DNA from: an uncultured Streptococcus sp.
GTDB lineage: Bacteria; Bacillota; Bacilli; Lactobacillales; Streptococcaceae
NCBI RefSeq assembly: GCF_959025735.1
Contig: NZ_CAUFJQ010000044.1
Location: forward strand, 1-14,775
Length of the DNA stretch: 14,775 nt
Reading direction: 5' to 3'
Shown: one piece after another, positions 1-6,195 of the stretch
Layout of the letters: each line of letters opens with the position of its first letter
Numbering within the stretch: position 1 is the stretch's first letter
Notes under the pieces: generated by a model
Told to the model about the DNA's origin: nothing
The model's input: only the letters and a program-made list of their open reading frames with translations
Databases searched by the model: none
Position numbers and translations under genes: made by a program

Positions 1-1
1 C

Positions 2-45
2 TGATATACTTAGTACATCAGAGTATTGCATTTCATGCAATACTC
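2..45. other. Two adjacent inverted repeats
   Basis: Positions 2-9 and 13-20 form an 8-bp stem with one mismatch around a TTA loop. Immediately after it, positions 21-31 and 35-45 form a perfect 11-bp stem around a TTC loop. Neither side of either stem carries a T-tract, so I do not call an intrinsic terminator in either direction. They may belong to the 3' end of a gene left of the window or to the leader of the gene at 156. The rest of 1-155 is AT-rich, and I see no convincing -35/-10 pair in it. Confidence 0.4.
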
Positions 46-155
46 AACACTAATGGCTCTAAAGAATATAAGGATTGTTTAATAATTTTTTGTGGCAATT
101 CTTATATTCAAAATTTTAGTAAAATGTTGCTAATTAGTGATAGAGGAGGTTATTA

Positions 156-1121
156 ATGGAAACAAGAGAAGAAATTGTCTCTAAATTAGAACTCATTCGT
201 GAGAATATATTGGGATTTATTCAAGCCCGTTCACGTCAAGTTACACTTGTTAATCAAATGAGAACAGCCAAATTGATTCAACAAGATGAATATAACGATA
301 ACACATTGTCTCATAAATCCCTCAAGCTTGCTTTTTCAATCATGGTATTTTCAAGTATTTCGATACTATTAGGGGATTTATTGTATGTCATCTTACTTGG
401 TGCTGTGAATCGATTAATCGGTGATATTATCTTTGAAGTTTTGTTCTTATCAGGATTTTTATTTCTATTGTTTCGTCGTATGAAAGGTTCAAAGGATAGC
501 TGGATTTATCCAGCGACACTGATTATGGGAGGGATCTTACTTGTATTCCCTCTACGTTTGCTTTTGACTCCTAATCCTATAACATTAATTCTACTTGGAG
601 TGTCAATTGTAGCCACCTATTTTATCATTCAAAATAAGCTGGAATTAATGATTGCGTTTGTGAATAAAGGTATTCGTAATAAAAATGAACAGCATTTAAG
701 AGATTACCAAGCAGTGGTTGCAGAAAATCAACGATTAGAATTGGCCTATCAGCAAGAGGGACGTTTGATGGAAAATTTCCGGAATCAAGCTGTAGCAATT
801 GGCCAAGGATGGTACCCTAAGGATTATTACGCACTAGATGCAGTGAATTATCTAATTCACGCGTTTAATAACTTTAAAGCAGATAACATAAAAGAAGCGA
901 TTAATTTATATGATACATATTTAGACCGAGAAGCACGTCGAGCGTTTGAGGCAGAGATGATCGAACTTGAGAAAGAGCAGATTATTAATCAAGAACGGAT
1001 GATCAAGCTTCAAGAACATGCAAATATTTTAAGTGCAAGACAAATTGCAGAAACACAAGAAGCAGCTGCTGCATCACGTGCTGTAGCAAGTGAACTTGAG
1101 AATATTCGTTATGGAAGATAA
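156..1121 (+). CDS. Four-helix membrane protein of unknown function
   Basis: A 321-residue integral membrane protein of unrecognised function. A hydrophilic N-terminus (about 1-55) precedes four hydrophobic segments at roughly 58-82, 86-106, 117-137 and 141-159. A long helical, charged tail (about 165-321) follows, so most of the soluble mass is C-terminal and probably cytoplasmic. Residues 219-256 contain WYPKDYY, then LDAVNYLIHAFNN and KADNIKEAINLYD. This W-P-x-Y plus KEAxNLY pattern recurs, as I remember, in small Firmicute membrane proteins of unknown function. The end (about 262-315) is Glu/Gln/Ala-rich and likely coiled coil. The ATG is chosen because AGGAGG (144-149) lies 6 nt upstream. 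The next gene starts 34 bp after the stop, so the two are probably co-transcribed. The protein is real with high confidence, but no function is assigned. Confidence 0.85.
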   Translation: METREEIVSKLELIRENILGFIQARSRQVTLVNQMRTAKLIQQDEYNDNTLSHKSLKLAFSIMVFSSISILLGDLLYVILLGAVNRLIGDIIFEVLFLSGFLFLLFRRMKGSKDSWIYPATLIMGGILLVFPLRLLLTPNPITLILLGVSIVATYFIIQNKLELMIAFVNKGIRNKNEQHLRDYQAVVAENQRLELAYQQEGRLMENFRNQAVAIGQGWYPKDYYALDAVNYLIHAFNNFKADNIKEAINLYDTYLDREARRAFEAEMIELEKEQIINQERMIKLQEHANILSARQIAETQEAAAASRAVASELENIRYGR

Positions 1122-1155
1122 CAAATGTGGGATGTTTATTAGGAAGGAAAGTAAT

Positions 1156-2046
1156 ATGAAAAAGGCAGTATATTTGTTGATGTGTTCTAGTTTATTAGTT
1201 ATTGGTGGGTGTACATTTAATCAAAGAAATCACACATTATCACAAGATAACACAAAAGTTTCAGAAAAAAAGACTGGGACAGAACTAATGAACGAGAATG
1301 AAGGTGTAGGAGTAATTGATTTTTTTAATAGTACACCTAAAACAATTTTATACGGAATTTCAGGAAATGATGTCAATAAAAATTCTGAGGTTAAAGCGGT
1401 ATACGTAATTGAAAAAGGAAAAATGACGAGGTATATTCTGAAAGGATATAAAGGCAATACATTATCGGATTTAAAATCAAAATCTGATGAAGAAATTTTA
1501 AAAATCGCTAAAAAGTATGATGAAGAATATTTTGAACAGAGAAAAGAGAAAAAAATAAACGCTGCAAATGAAGGTATAAAACAATCAGAGGAAAATATAA
1601 GTTCTGGTAATGAAAGTGAAGACTATGGACAAAGCTCTCTTGAAAATTATAAAGCAGCAAAAGAATTTTACTCGAATTTAACATATAAACAATTTAGAAA
1701 ACCAAATTCAGATATTAAGTTGAAAGCAAATGTATGGACTGATTCATCGGGAAATTATGTCTCCCAAGAAAATTTGATACATATACCTTATGTAGATATG
1801 CTGGATTTAAGTGTTGACTTCGAATGGACAAAAGAAGCTCTTGAAAATGAGGTAAAATATTCTGATGCCGTTGATACGAATTTTGAAGCAACACCAATTT
1901 ATGAGAGCATGCCATACACCATTTCTGGGGAGCAGTGGATTGGCATTAGAACTGAGGACATGTTGTTGAGTAGACAACTTGTAAATAAAAATATAAGATT
2001 TGATCTTGATAAAATTGGGACAAAAAATGTTACGGAAAAAGGTTAA
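1156..2046 (+). CDS. Putative lipoprotein, unknown function
   Basis: A 296-residue predicted lipoprotein. Residues 1-19 form a type II signal: MKK, a hydrophobic stretch, then VIGGC with the lipidated Cys at 19. The start at 1156 is preferred over an in-frame upstream start at 1090. It gives a proper signal peptide, has AGGAAGGAAA (1141-1150) just upstream, and avoids overlap with the previous gene. Residues about 50-130 form a compact domain (IDFF, KTILY, AVYVIEKGK, then SDEEILKIAKKYDEEY). This resembles, from memory only, N-terminal domains of streptococcal accessory lipoproteins. A Lys/Glu/Asn-rich linker follows, then a C-terminal domain (about 165-296). It is not similar by eye to the lipoprotein at 4873. 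It lies 34 bp behind a membrane protein and upstream of a wall-anchored protein, so a cell-surface setting is likely. Function unknown. Confidence 0.85.
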   Translation: MKKAVYLLMCSSLLVIGGCTFNQRNHTLSQDNTKVSEKKTGTELMNENEGVGVIDFFNSTPKTILYGISGNDVNKNSEVKAVYVIEKGKMTRYILKGYKGNTLSDLKSKSDEEILKIAKKYDEEYFEQRKEKKINAANEGIKQSEENISSGNESEDYGQSSLENYKAAKEFYSNLTYKQFRKPNSDIKLKANVWTDSSGNYVSQENLIHIPYVDMLDLSVDFEWTKEALENEVKYSDAVDTNFEATPIYESMPYTISGEQWIGIRTEDMLLSRQLVNKNIRFDLDKIGTKNVTEKG

Positions 2047-2051
2047 TCTAC

Positions 2052-2079
2052 TATAATTTTATGTTGGAGATAATATAAT
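2052..2079 (+). promoter_or_regulatory. Candidate promoter region of the surface protein gene
   Basis: Two TATAAT hexamers occur in the 64-bp gap, at 2052-2057 and 2074-2079. Neither has a good -35: TTACGG (2030-2035) sits 16 bp before the first. The ribosome binding site GAAGGGA (2097-2103) lies 7 nt before the ATG at 2111. There is no terminator after the upstream lipoprotein gene, so read-through is also possible. Confidence 0.35.
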
Positions 2080-2110
2080 TAATAGGAAAATCATTAGAAG
2101 GGATATAGAT

Positions 2111-4759
2111 ATGAATAAATCAACAAAGAGAAGTATTGCTATCGGTGCTACTATTATCGCTGCAACTGCTGTAACTTCAGTTGTACAGGCTGAAGAAACG
2201 ACAGTTGCTCAACCGCATACAGAAACACCAGCAACTGTTTCAAATATCGATCATACTGCTGAGGTTACAAAAGAGGCAGTTGATACAGCAAAAGAGCAGG
2301 CTGATGCTGCGACTAAAACAGTAACAGAACAAGAAAACGTTGTCAGTGTAGCAGATCAAAAGGCTAAGGAAGCAGAAGCTGCTGAAAAAACGGCTGCAGC
2401 AACCTATGCAAAAACAAAAGAAGCTGCGAAGGAAGCAACTCCTGAAAATATTGCAAAAGCTGAAGATGCTATTAAAACAAAAGAAGCTGGTGTGAAATCA
2501 GCTGAAGAAAGTGTAAAAACGGCTGAAGAAGGTGTGAAATCGGCTGAGACAGCAGAAGCCGAATCAGAAAAAACTTATGAAGAAGCTACTAAAAAAGTAG
2601 ACGATGAAAAAGCAAAAGTCGCATTAGCCAAGGAAGAAGTGAAGAGGGTAGAACAAGCTCTTAATGAGACAACATTGACCAGAGCACAAGAGACAGTGAC
2701 GATTGCGGGGAATAAACTGAAAGATGCTGAGTCTGTGAATAAAGCAGCTCAAGACGAATTGACTCGCGCAAAAGACTTCGACGCATCTCGTCAAGCTAAA
2801 ATTGATGAAACAAAATCAGCTCTCGATAAAGAACGCACTGAAAAGAACGTTCCTGCGCTTGAACAAGGTCTCGCTGATGCAAAAGCTAACGTAGAAGCAA
2901 AAGAAAAAGCTCTCGCTGAAACAAAAGCTAAAGCAGGTGTCGCTCAATCTGAAGTCGATAAAGCTCAAAAAGCACTTGACGCAGCAAACGCGGCTTATCA
3001 AGAAAAAGTCGCTAAATTGCAACAAGATGAAGCTCTCCGTAAAATCGTCGTTCCGGCTGAATACGCAAAACACGATATTAAAGACTACGATTGGTTCATC
3101 GCTCATCAAGATGAATTCATGAAATTGCAACCTGAAATTGACTGGGATGCATACAACCAAACAGCTCTCGGAACAAACAAAGAACCAGTCGACCTTGCAA
3201 ACCTCACATCAGCTCAACGTAAAGAAATCGCTGAATTCGTATCTCAAATGTTGAATGACCTTAACCAACAATATTGGTCTCAACGCGAACCAGGGAAGAC
3301 CATCACACCAATCCAATTAACCGTTGGTGGTCAAGAATTTGCAGATAATATTGCTCAAAAATATACGGAATTTTACCATAATAATGGTGGAACTCCGGAG
3401 ATAGTACCAACAAACTTTACACATTTATTTGATGTGTTGATTAAATATAGTGCAAGAGAATCTCTCGGTCAACTTTTGCCTGAATGGCACAAAGAAAACA
3501 TGGGCGGATACAAAATGTTAAATCTTAAACAAGACATCGCAAACGTTATTCGTAAAATGATGTTTGTTGATGGTGATCAAGCAAACGCTCACACTGACCA
3601 CTTGATTTCACTTGAAGGTACAGGCGTCGGATTTAGTGTAAGTTCTGGCTCACTTCATATCTTGTCAACAAATCGCCCAACAAATCAAGACAAAGGAGAC
3701 TACATTAGCACTGACGCTGAATATAAAGCATCTTTGACATCATCTGTTGAGAAAGAAGAACAAGCTCTTCAAGTAGCTAAAGCTAAGAAAGCAACTGCTG
3801 ACCAAGCCGTTAAATCTGCCGAAAATGATCTTGCTTCTGCAAAATCAGCTCAAGTTGACGCTCAAACAAAATTGAATGCGGCTCAAAACGCTATCGCTAA
3901 AGCTCAAAAAGCTTACGATGACGCTCTTGCTGTCAAAGAACAAACTCCTGCAGCTCAAGCTAAAGTCGCTGAAACTGCGAAAGCTCTTGAAGCAGCTAAA
4001 GCTGAACTGGCAACTGCTCAATCAAATCTTACAAACTTGCAACAAGTTCGTGCACAACGCGAATCTGAATTAAAGGACGCTAAAGCTAAATTGATTGCTC
4101 AAGAAGAAGCTCTGAAAAAAGCCCTTCAGGCAGCTCTTGATGCAGAAAATGATTTGAAAGCAAAAGGTCTTGCAACAACTGAAGCTAAAGCTCAAGTTGA
4201 ACGTGCTAAACAAGCCGTTAAATCAGCTGAACAAGCTGTGCAAGACGCAAAAGATTATCTTGAATTGCTTAAGAACGCACCTGTGAAACTCGCTGAAGCT
4301 GAAAAAGCATTGACTGAAGCAAAAGCTAAAACGGCTGAAGCTAAAGCAACTCTTGAAACTGAGATTGCAAAACTTGAAGCTTTGAAATTGAAAGCGAAAG
4401 CATCTCAAGAAGATTACACTCGTGTCTTCGAAGCTTATCAAAAACTTGTTAAAGCAAAACAATTGGAAGAAGCAATTCGTCGCGAACAAGAACGTATCAA
4501 ACACGAAGAAGAAACTCGTCGCAACGAACCAGTTCGTCATGAATCAACTGAAAACAAAGTGATGAAGACAACTATTCCAACTGTAACCGTAACACCTGGT
4601 GCAATCACACCAGCAACACCTCAAGTTAAACAAACTAAACAAGCAAACACGAAAGAATTGCCATCAACTGGTGAAACTACTAGTGCACTTGGACTTATGG
4701 GGCTAGCAATGGCAGCTCTAGGTTTTGTTGGATTGAAACGCAAACGTGAATCAAGATAA
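2111..4759 (+). CDS. LPXTG-anchored coiled-coil surface protein with SEC10/PgrA-like domain
   Basis: An 882-residue wall-anchored protein. Layout: signal peptide about 1-27 (cut after VVQA); Ala/Lys/Glu-rich coiled coil about 35-305; a non-repetitive domain about 309-527; a second Ala/Lys/Glu coiled coil about 540-810; a Thr/Pro-rich stretch about 815-845; sortase motif LPSTG at 850-854; hydrophobic segment; KRKRESR tail. The central domain (LRKIVVPAEY, LTSAQRKEIAEFVSQ, LTVGGQEFADNIAQKYTE, LISLEGTGVGFSVSSGSLHI) fits my memory of the SEC10/PgrA family, named for enterococcal plasmid proteins that limit DNA uptake between like donors. In a streptococcal chromosome it could equally serve adhesion or cell-cell contact. 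The signal peptide lacks a YSIRK motif. Base use is uneven: the codons of about 2760-3310 are richer in C-ending triplets than those of 2111-2750 or 3320-3460, which suggests mosaic ancestry. Certain as a wall-anchored protein, moderately sure of the domain name. Confidence 0.9.
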   Translation: MNKSTKRSIAIGATIIAATAVTSVVQAEETTVAQPHTETPATVSNIDHTAEVTKEAVDTAKEQADAATKTVTEQENVVSVADQKAKEAEAAEKTAAATYAKTKEAAKEATPENIAKAEDAIKTKEAGVKSAEESVKTAEEGVKSAETAEAESEKTYEEATKKVDDEKAKVALAKEEVKRVEQALNETTLTRAQETVTIAGNKLKDAESVNKAAQDELTRAKDFDASRQAKIDETKSALDKERTEKNVPALEQGLADAKANVEAKEKALAETKAKAGVAQSEVDKAQKALDAANAAYQEKVAKLQQDEALRKIVVPAEYAKHDIKDYDWFIAHQDEFMKLQPEIDWDAYNQTALGTNKEPVDLANLTSAQRKEIAEFVSQMLNDLNQQYWSQREPGKTITPIQLTVGGQEFADNIAQKYTEFYHNNGGTPEIVPTNFTHLFDVLIKYSARESLGQLLPEWHKENMGGYKMLNLKQDIANVIRKMMFVDGDQANAHTDHLISLEGTGVGFSVSSGSLHILSTNRPTNQDKGDYISTDAEYKASLTSSVEKEEQALQVAKAKKATADQAVKSAENDLASAKSAQVDAQTKLNAAQNAIAKAQKAYDDALAVKEQTPAAQAKVAETAKALEAAKAELATAQSNLTNLQQVRAQRESELKDAKAKLIAQEEALKKALQAALDAENDLKAKGLATTEAKAQVERAKQAVKSAEQAVQDAKDYLELLKNAPVKLAEAEKALTEAKAKTAEAKATLETEIAKLEALKLKAKASQEDYTRVFEAYQKLVKAKQLEEAIRREQERIKHEEETRRNEPVRHESTENKVMKTTIPTVTVTPGAITPATPQVKQTKQANTKELPSTGETTSALGLMGLAMAALGFVGLKRKRESR
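2490..2552 (+). repeat. Three 21-bp tandem repeats in the surface protein gene
   Basis: Units 2490-2510, 2511-2531 and 2532-2552 are near-identical. They encode the heptads GVKSAEE, SVKTAEE and GVKSAET. In-frame 21-bp units extend the coiled coil by one heptad each and could change copy number by slippage between strains. Confidence 0.75.
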
Positions 4760-4783
4760 TAAGATAAGATAAAAAATCTTTGT

Positions 4784-4825
4784 AATTTAAAAAGCAAACA
4801 TGTAAAAATGTTTGCTTTTTAAATT
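4784..4825 (+). terminator. Intrinsic terminator, perfect 18-bp stem
   Basis: Positions 4784-4801 pair perfectly with 4808-4825 around a 6-nt loop (GTAAAA). The stem itself carries A5 and T5 runs, so it could stop transcription from both directions. It closes the surface-protein gene at 4759 and lies just upstream of the next promoter. Confidence 0.85.
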
Positions 4826-4835
4826 AGGTCAGGTT

Positions 4836-4844
4836 TGGTATAAT
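4836..4844 (+). promoter_or_regulatory. Extended -10 promoter for the second lipoprotein gene
   Basis: TGGTATAAT (TG at 4836-4837, TATAAT at 4839-4844) is a perfect extended -10 box. No good -35 is visible, which is common for this promoter class. Transcription would start near 4851, about 20 nt before the ATG at 4873. Confidence 0.65.
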
Positions 4845-4872
4845 ATTGAGAAGTTATATTAAGGAGACAAAC

Positions 4873-5610
4873 ATGAAAAAAATTGGAACATATTTACTAG
4901 CTGCAGCCCTCTTGCTTTCCCTAGCAGCCTGTGCCCCGAAACGCTATGAGCGTAAGCACAGTCCGGTAGGGGCTTCATCGGTCAAAAAATCATCTGACAA
5001 GGCCCAAGAAAAAGAGCAAACAGAAGAAGCTAAGTCAGATGAACATGATAAAGAAGCTATTGGGACCTTGTCAAAAGCAGACCAAGCGGATATCTATTCG
5101 ATCATTGAAAACAGTGCGTCTTTGACCTATTCACTTCAGGTGCAACCGACTCGTTTGCTGGAGTTGAACAATGATCACAGTGCAGTTGAAGGCTACTCGC
5201 AAGACATGTTCATTGATTACTACAATACCTACACGCCAGAAACCTATAATTTACAAGATATCATTGATAAATTGAATGCTGAAGAGACCTCGGACTCTAT
5301 CCGTAGTCTGTCACAAGACCAGCTGATCCAACTAACAAATGAAAAGAAAGATGGCTGGATCTATTCGACAAAAGACAAGGCCTTTTACGAAATTGTATCT
5401 GGTGGTCGTGGCGGAGCGATGCCACCGATGGAAATTCCTTCACCGGATGAATGGGTGATCAATGAAGATTCAGTTGAAGTGACAACGACCATCCAAGGAA
5501 CTTCCGATCCATACAGACGTTTTGTCTTGAAACGCAACAACAAGAATTACAAGGGTGGAACCCACAAAACACGCTTTTATGTCGACAGCACTGAATTCGC
5601 GAAATCTTAA
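4873..5610 (+). CDS. Putative lipoprotein, unknown function
   Basis: A 245-residue predicted lipoprotein. The N-terminus MKKIGTYLLAAALLLSLAAC is a type II signal with the lipidated Cys at 20. The ATG at 4873 is chosen over an in-frame TTG at 4846: the TTG would overlap the promoter, and AAGGAGA (4861-4867) sits correctly before the ATG. A Lys/Glu/Ser-rich linker (about 30-60) leads into a folded region from about 66 (LSKADQADIYSIIENSASLTY). That region has a Gly-rich turn (SGGRGGAMPPMEIPSPDEW, about 182-200) and a beta-rich C-terminus. The gene is monocistronic, with its own promoter and a terminator downstream. Base use matches the core genes to the right better than the AT-rich genes to the left, so it may be core. 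I do not recognise the family, and it shares no visible similarity with the lipoprotein at 1156. Confidence 0.85.
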   Translation: MKKIGTYLLAAALLLSLAACAPKRYERKHSPVGASSVKKSSDKAQEKEQTEEAKSDEHDKEAIGTLSKADQADIYSIIENSASLTYSLQVQPTRLLELNNDHSAVEGYSQDMFIDYYNTYTPETYNLQDIIDKLNAEETSDSIRSLSQDQLIQLTNEKKDGWIYSTKDKAFYEIVSGGRGGAMPPMEIPSPDEWVINEDSVEVTTTIQGTSDPYRRFVLKRNNKNYKGGTHKTRFYVDSTEFAKS

Positions 5611-5671
5611 AAATAAATAGAAGCTATACCTGGATCTAAAATTTTTATATAGGTCTCTTGGAAGATTCGCA

Positions 5672-5700
5672 GAAAAAGGCCCTTAAAGCCTTTTTCTTTT
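5672..5700 (+). terminator. Intrinsic terminator
   Basis: GAAAAAGGC (5672-5680) pairs perfectly with GCCTTTTTC (5688-5696) around a 7-nt loop, followed by TTTT. It lies 61 bp after the lipoprotein stop and separates it from the pnp leader. Confidence 0.8.
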
Positions 5701-5711
5701 GGGCTTGAATA

Positions 5712-5720
5712 TGTTAAAAT
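5712..5720 (+). promoter_or_regulatory. Extended -10 promoter driving the repeat region and pnp
   Basis: TGTTAAAAT gives TG (5712-5713), one base, then TAAAAT (5715-5720), an extended -10. The -35 position holds only T-rich sequence from the preceding terminator. The start would be near 5727, giving a leader of about 470 nt before pnp that contains all repeat units. Confidence 0.55.
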
Positions 5721-5823
5721 AAAAGGTATACGTGCTTGGATACAAAGATGAGGATATAACATACAGATGGGCTGCGTCAATAGAATGCTATCATGCGTAA
5801 TTGAACCCGCCTACAACTCTGTG

Positions 5824-5878
5824 GAAAAAGATAAATCTACCTAGGAGCGTTCGCTCCGTCGTTCGATTTCCTATTTTC
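5824..5878 (+). ncRNA. Structured RNA unit 1
   Basis: The outer stem is GAAAA (5824-5828) with TTTTC (5874-5878). An internal loop follows (AGAT opposite CCTA), then AAATC with GATTT, then the apical stem GGAGC (5844-5848) with GCTCC (5853-5857). A weak second hairpin follows at 5884-5898. Confidence 0.55.
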
Positions 5879-5936
5879 CTTTTAGTTGCTTAACGGCTTA
5901 GTATCTTGATAGTTGAACACGGGCTAAATCCCTAGT

Positions 5937-5990
5937 GAAAAAGATAGATTTCCTGGTGTGCGTGGCACACTGCGTCAATCTCCTATTTTC
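5937..5990 (+). ncRNA. Structured RNA unit 2
   Basis: The outer stem is GAAAA (5937-5941) with TTTTC (5986-5990). The inner stem is GATT (5947-5950) with AATC (5977-5980). The apical stem GTGTGC (5956-5961) pairs with GCACAC (5965-5970). The AGATA and TCCTA internal-loop strands match unit 1, but the apical stem is a different sequence. Confidence 0.55.
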
Positions 5991-6050
5991 ATGCGGGATT
6001 CTTCACGCCCTTTGTATCCTGATGAACTGAATTTTGGCCTCATTTCTTAG

Positions 6051-6106
6051 GAAAAAAGATAAGTTTCCTAGCACTCATCGAGTGCGGCGTCACCTTCCTA
6101 TTTTTC
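6051..6106 (+). ncRNA. Structured RNA unit 3
   Basis: The outer stem is GAAAAA (6051-6056) with TTTTTC (6101-6106). The apical stem GCACTC (6071-6076) pairs with GAGTGC (6080-6085). The AGATA and TCCTA internal-loop strands are kept. A perfect hairpin follows, TTCGGC (6117-6122) with GCCGAA (6125-6130). No T-tract follows it, so it is not a terminator. Confidence 0.55.
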
Positions 6107-6144
6107 TACAGAAATGTTCGGCAAGCCGAACCGTCCAAAATATC

Positions 6145-6171
6145 TTGATCTTTGTAGGCAAGTCGTATAAT
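6145..6171 (+). promoter_or_regulatory. Possible pnp-proximal promoter
   Basis: TATAAT (6166-6171) is preceded by TTGATC (6145-6150) with a short 15-bp spacer. The -35-like hexamer is part of the block conserved at the head of every repeat unit, so it may not be a promoter element. If used, it would give pnp a leader of about 18 nt and separate it from the repeats. Confidence 0.3.
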
Positions 6172-6195
6172 TTTATCAATCCAAAGGGGATTACA

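Larger units (their letters stand above)
5788..6165 (+). repeat. Three tandem ~113-bp structured units plus partial fourth, upstream of pnp
   Basis: Units run 5788-5900, 5901-6013 and 6014-6139, with a partial start at 6140-6165. Each opens with TATC-x-TG (5789, 5902, 6015, 6141) and continues with a TGAA-containing stretch. Each then has GAAAAAGATA (5824, 5937; one extra A at 6051), a short hairpin, CGTC, and TCCTATTTTC (TTCCTATTTTTC in unit 3). Spacing is 113 then 113-114 bp. A 10-nt match to unit 2 (CTGCGTCAAT at 5772-5781) suggests a decayed unit before the first. Copies are diverged outside the conserved blocks, so the duplication is old or under selection for structure. I see no supportable protein gene here. 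Confidence 0.8.

Noticed and set aside
21..45. Intrinsic terminator at the left edge
   Set aside because: The 11-bp stem is perfect, but there is no T-tract on either strand next to it.
1090..1155. Upstream start for the first lipoprotein
   Set aside because: It overlaps the preceding gene and would bury the type II signal peptide 22 residues inside the protein.
2816..3160. Long antisense ORF inside the surface-protein gene
   Set aside because: It is a shadow of the biased, Ala/Lys/Glu-rich coding strand; its product is Phe/Ser-rich low complexity with no ribosome binding site.
5785..5844. 19-codon ORF that could be a leader peptide in the repeat region
   Set aside because: No ribosome binding site precedes the ATG, the reading frame is not kept in the other units, and its codons show no run of a regulatory amino acid.
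6117..6130. Terminator hairpin before pnp
   Set aside because: The TTCGGC/GCCGAA stem is perfect but followed by CCGTCC, not a T-run.
5788..6139. CRISPR array
   Set aside because: The period is 113 bp, the copies are imperfect throughout, and there is no short identical repeat with unique spacers or any cas gene.
6034..6195. In-frame 54-codon extension of pnp from a TTG
   Set aside because: PNPase family similarity begins at MTKQVFQT (6196), a ribosome binding site precedes that ATG, and the extension lies within the structured repeat units.
5731..6195. T-box or BOX/RUP element
   Set aside because: No T-box sequence (GGTGGNACCGCG type) and no boxA/boxC-like ends are present; the conserved blocks do not match what I know of these elements.
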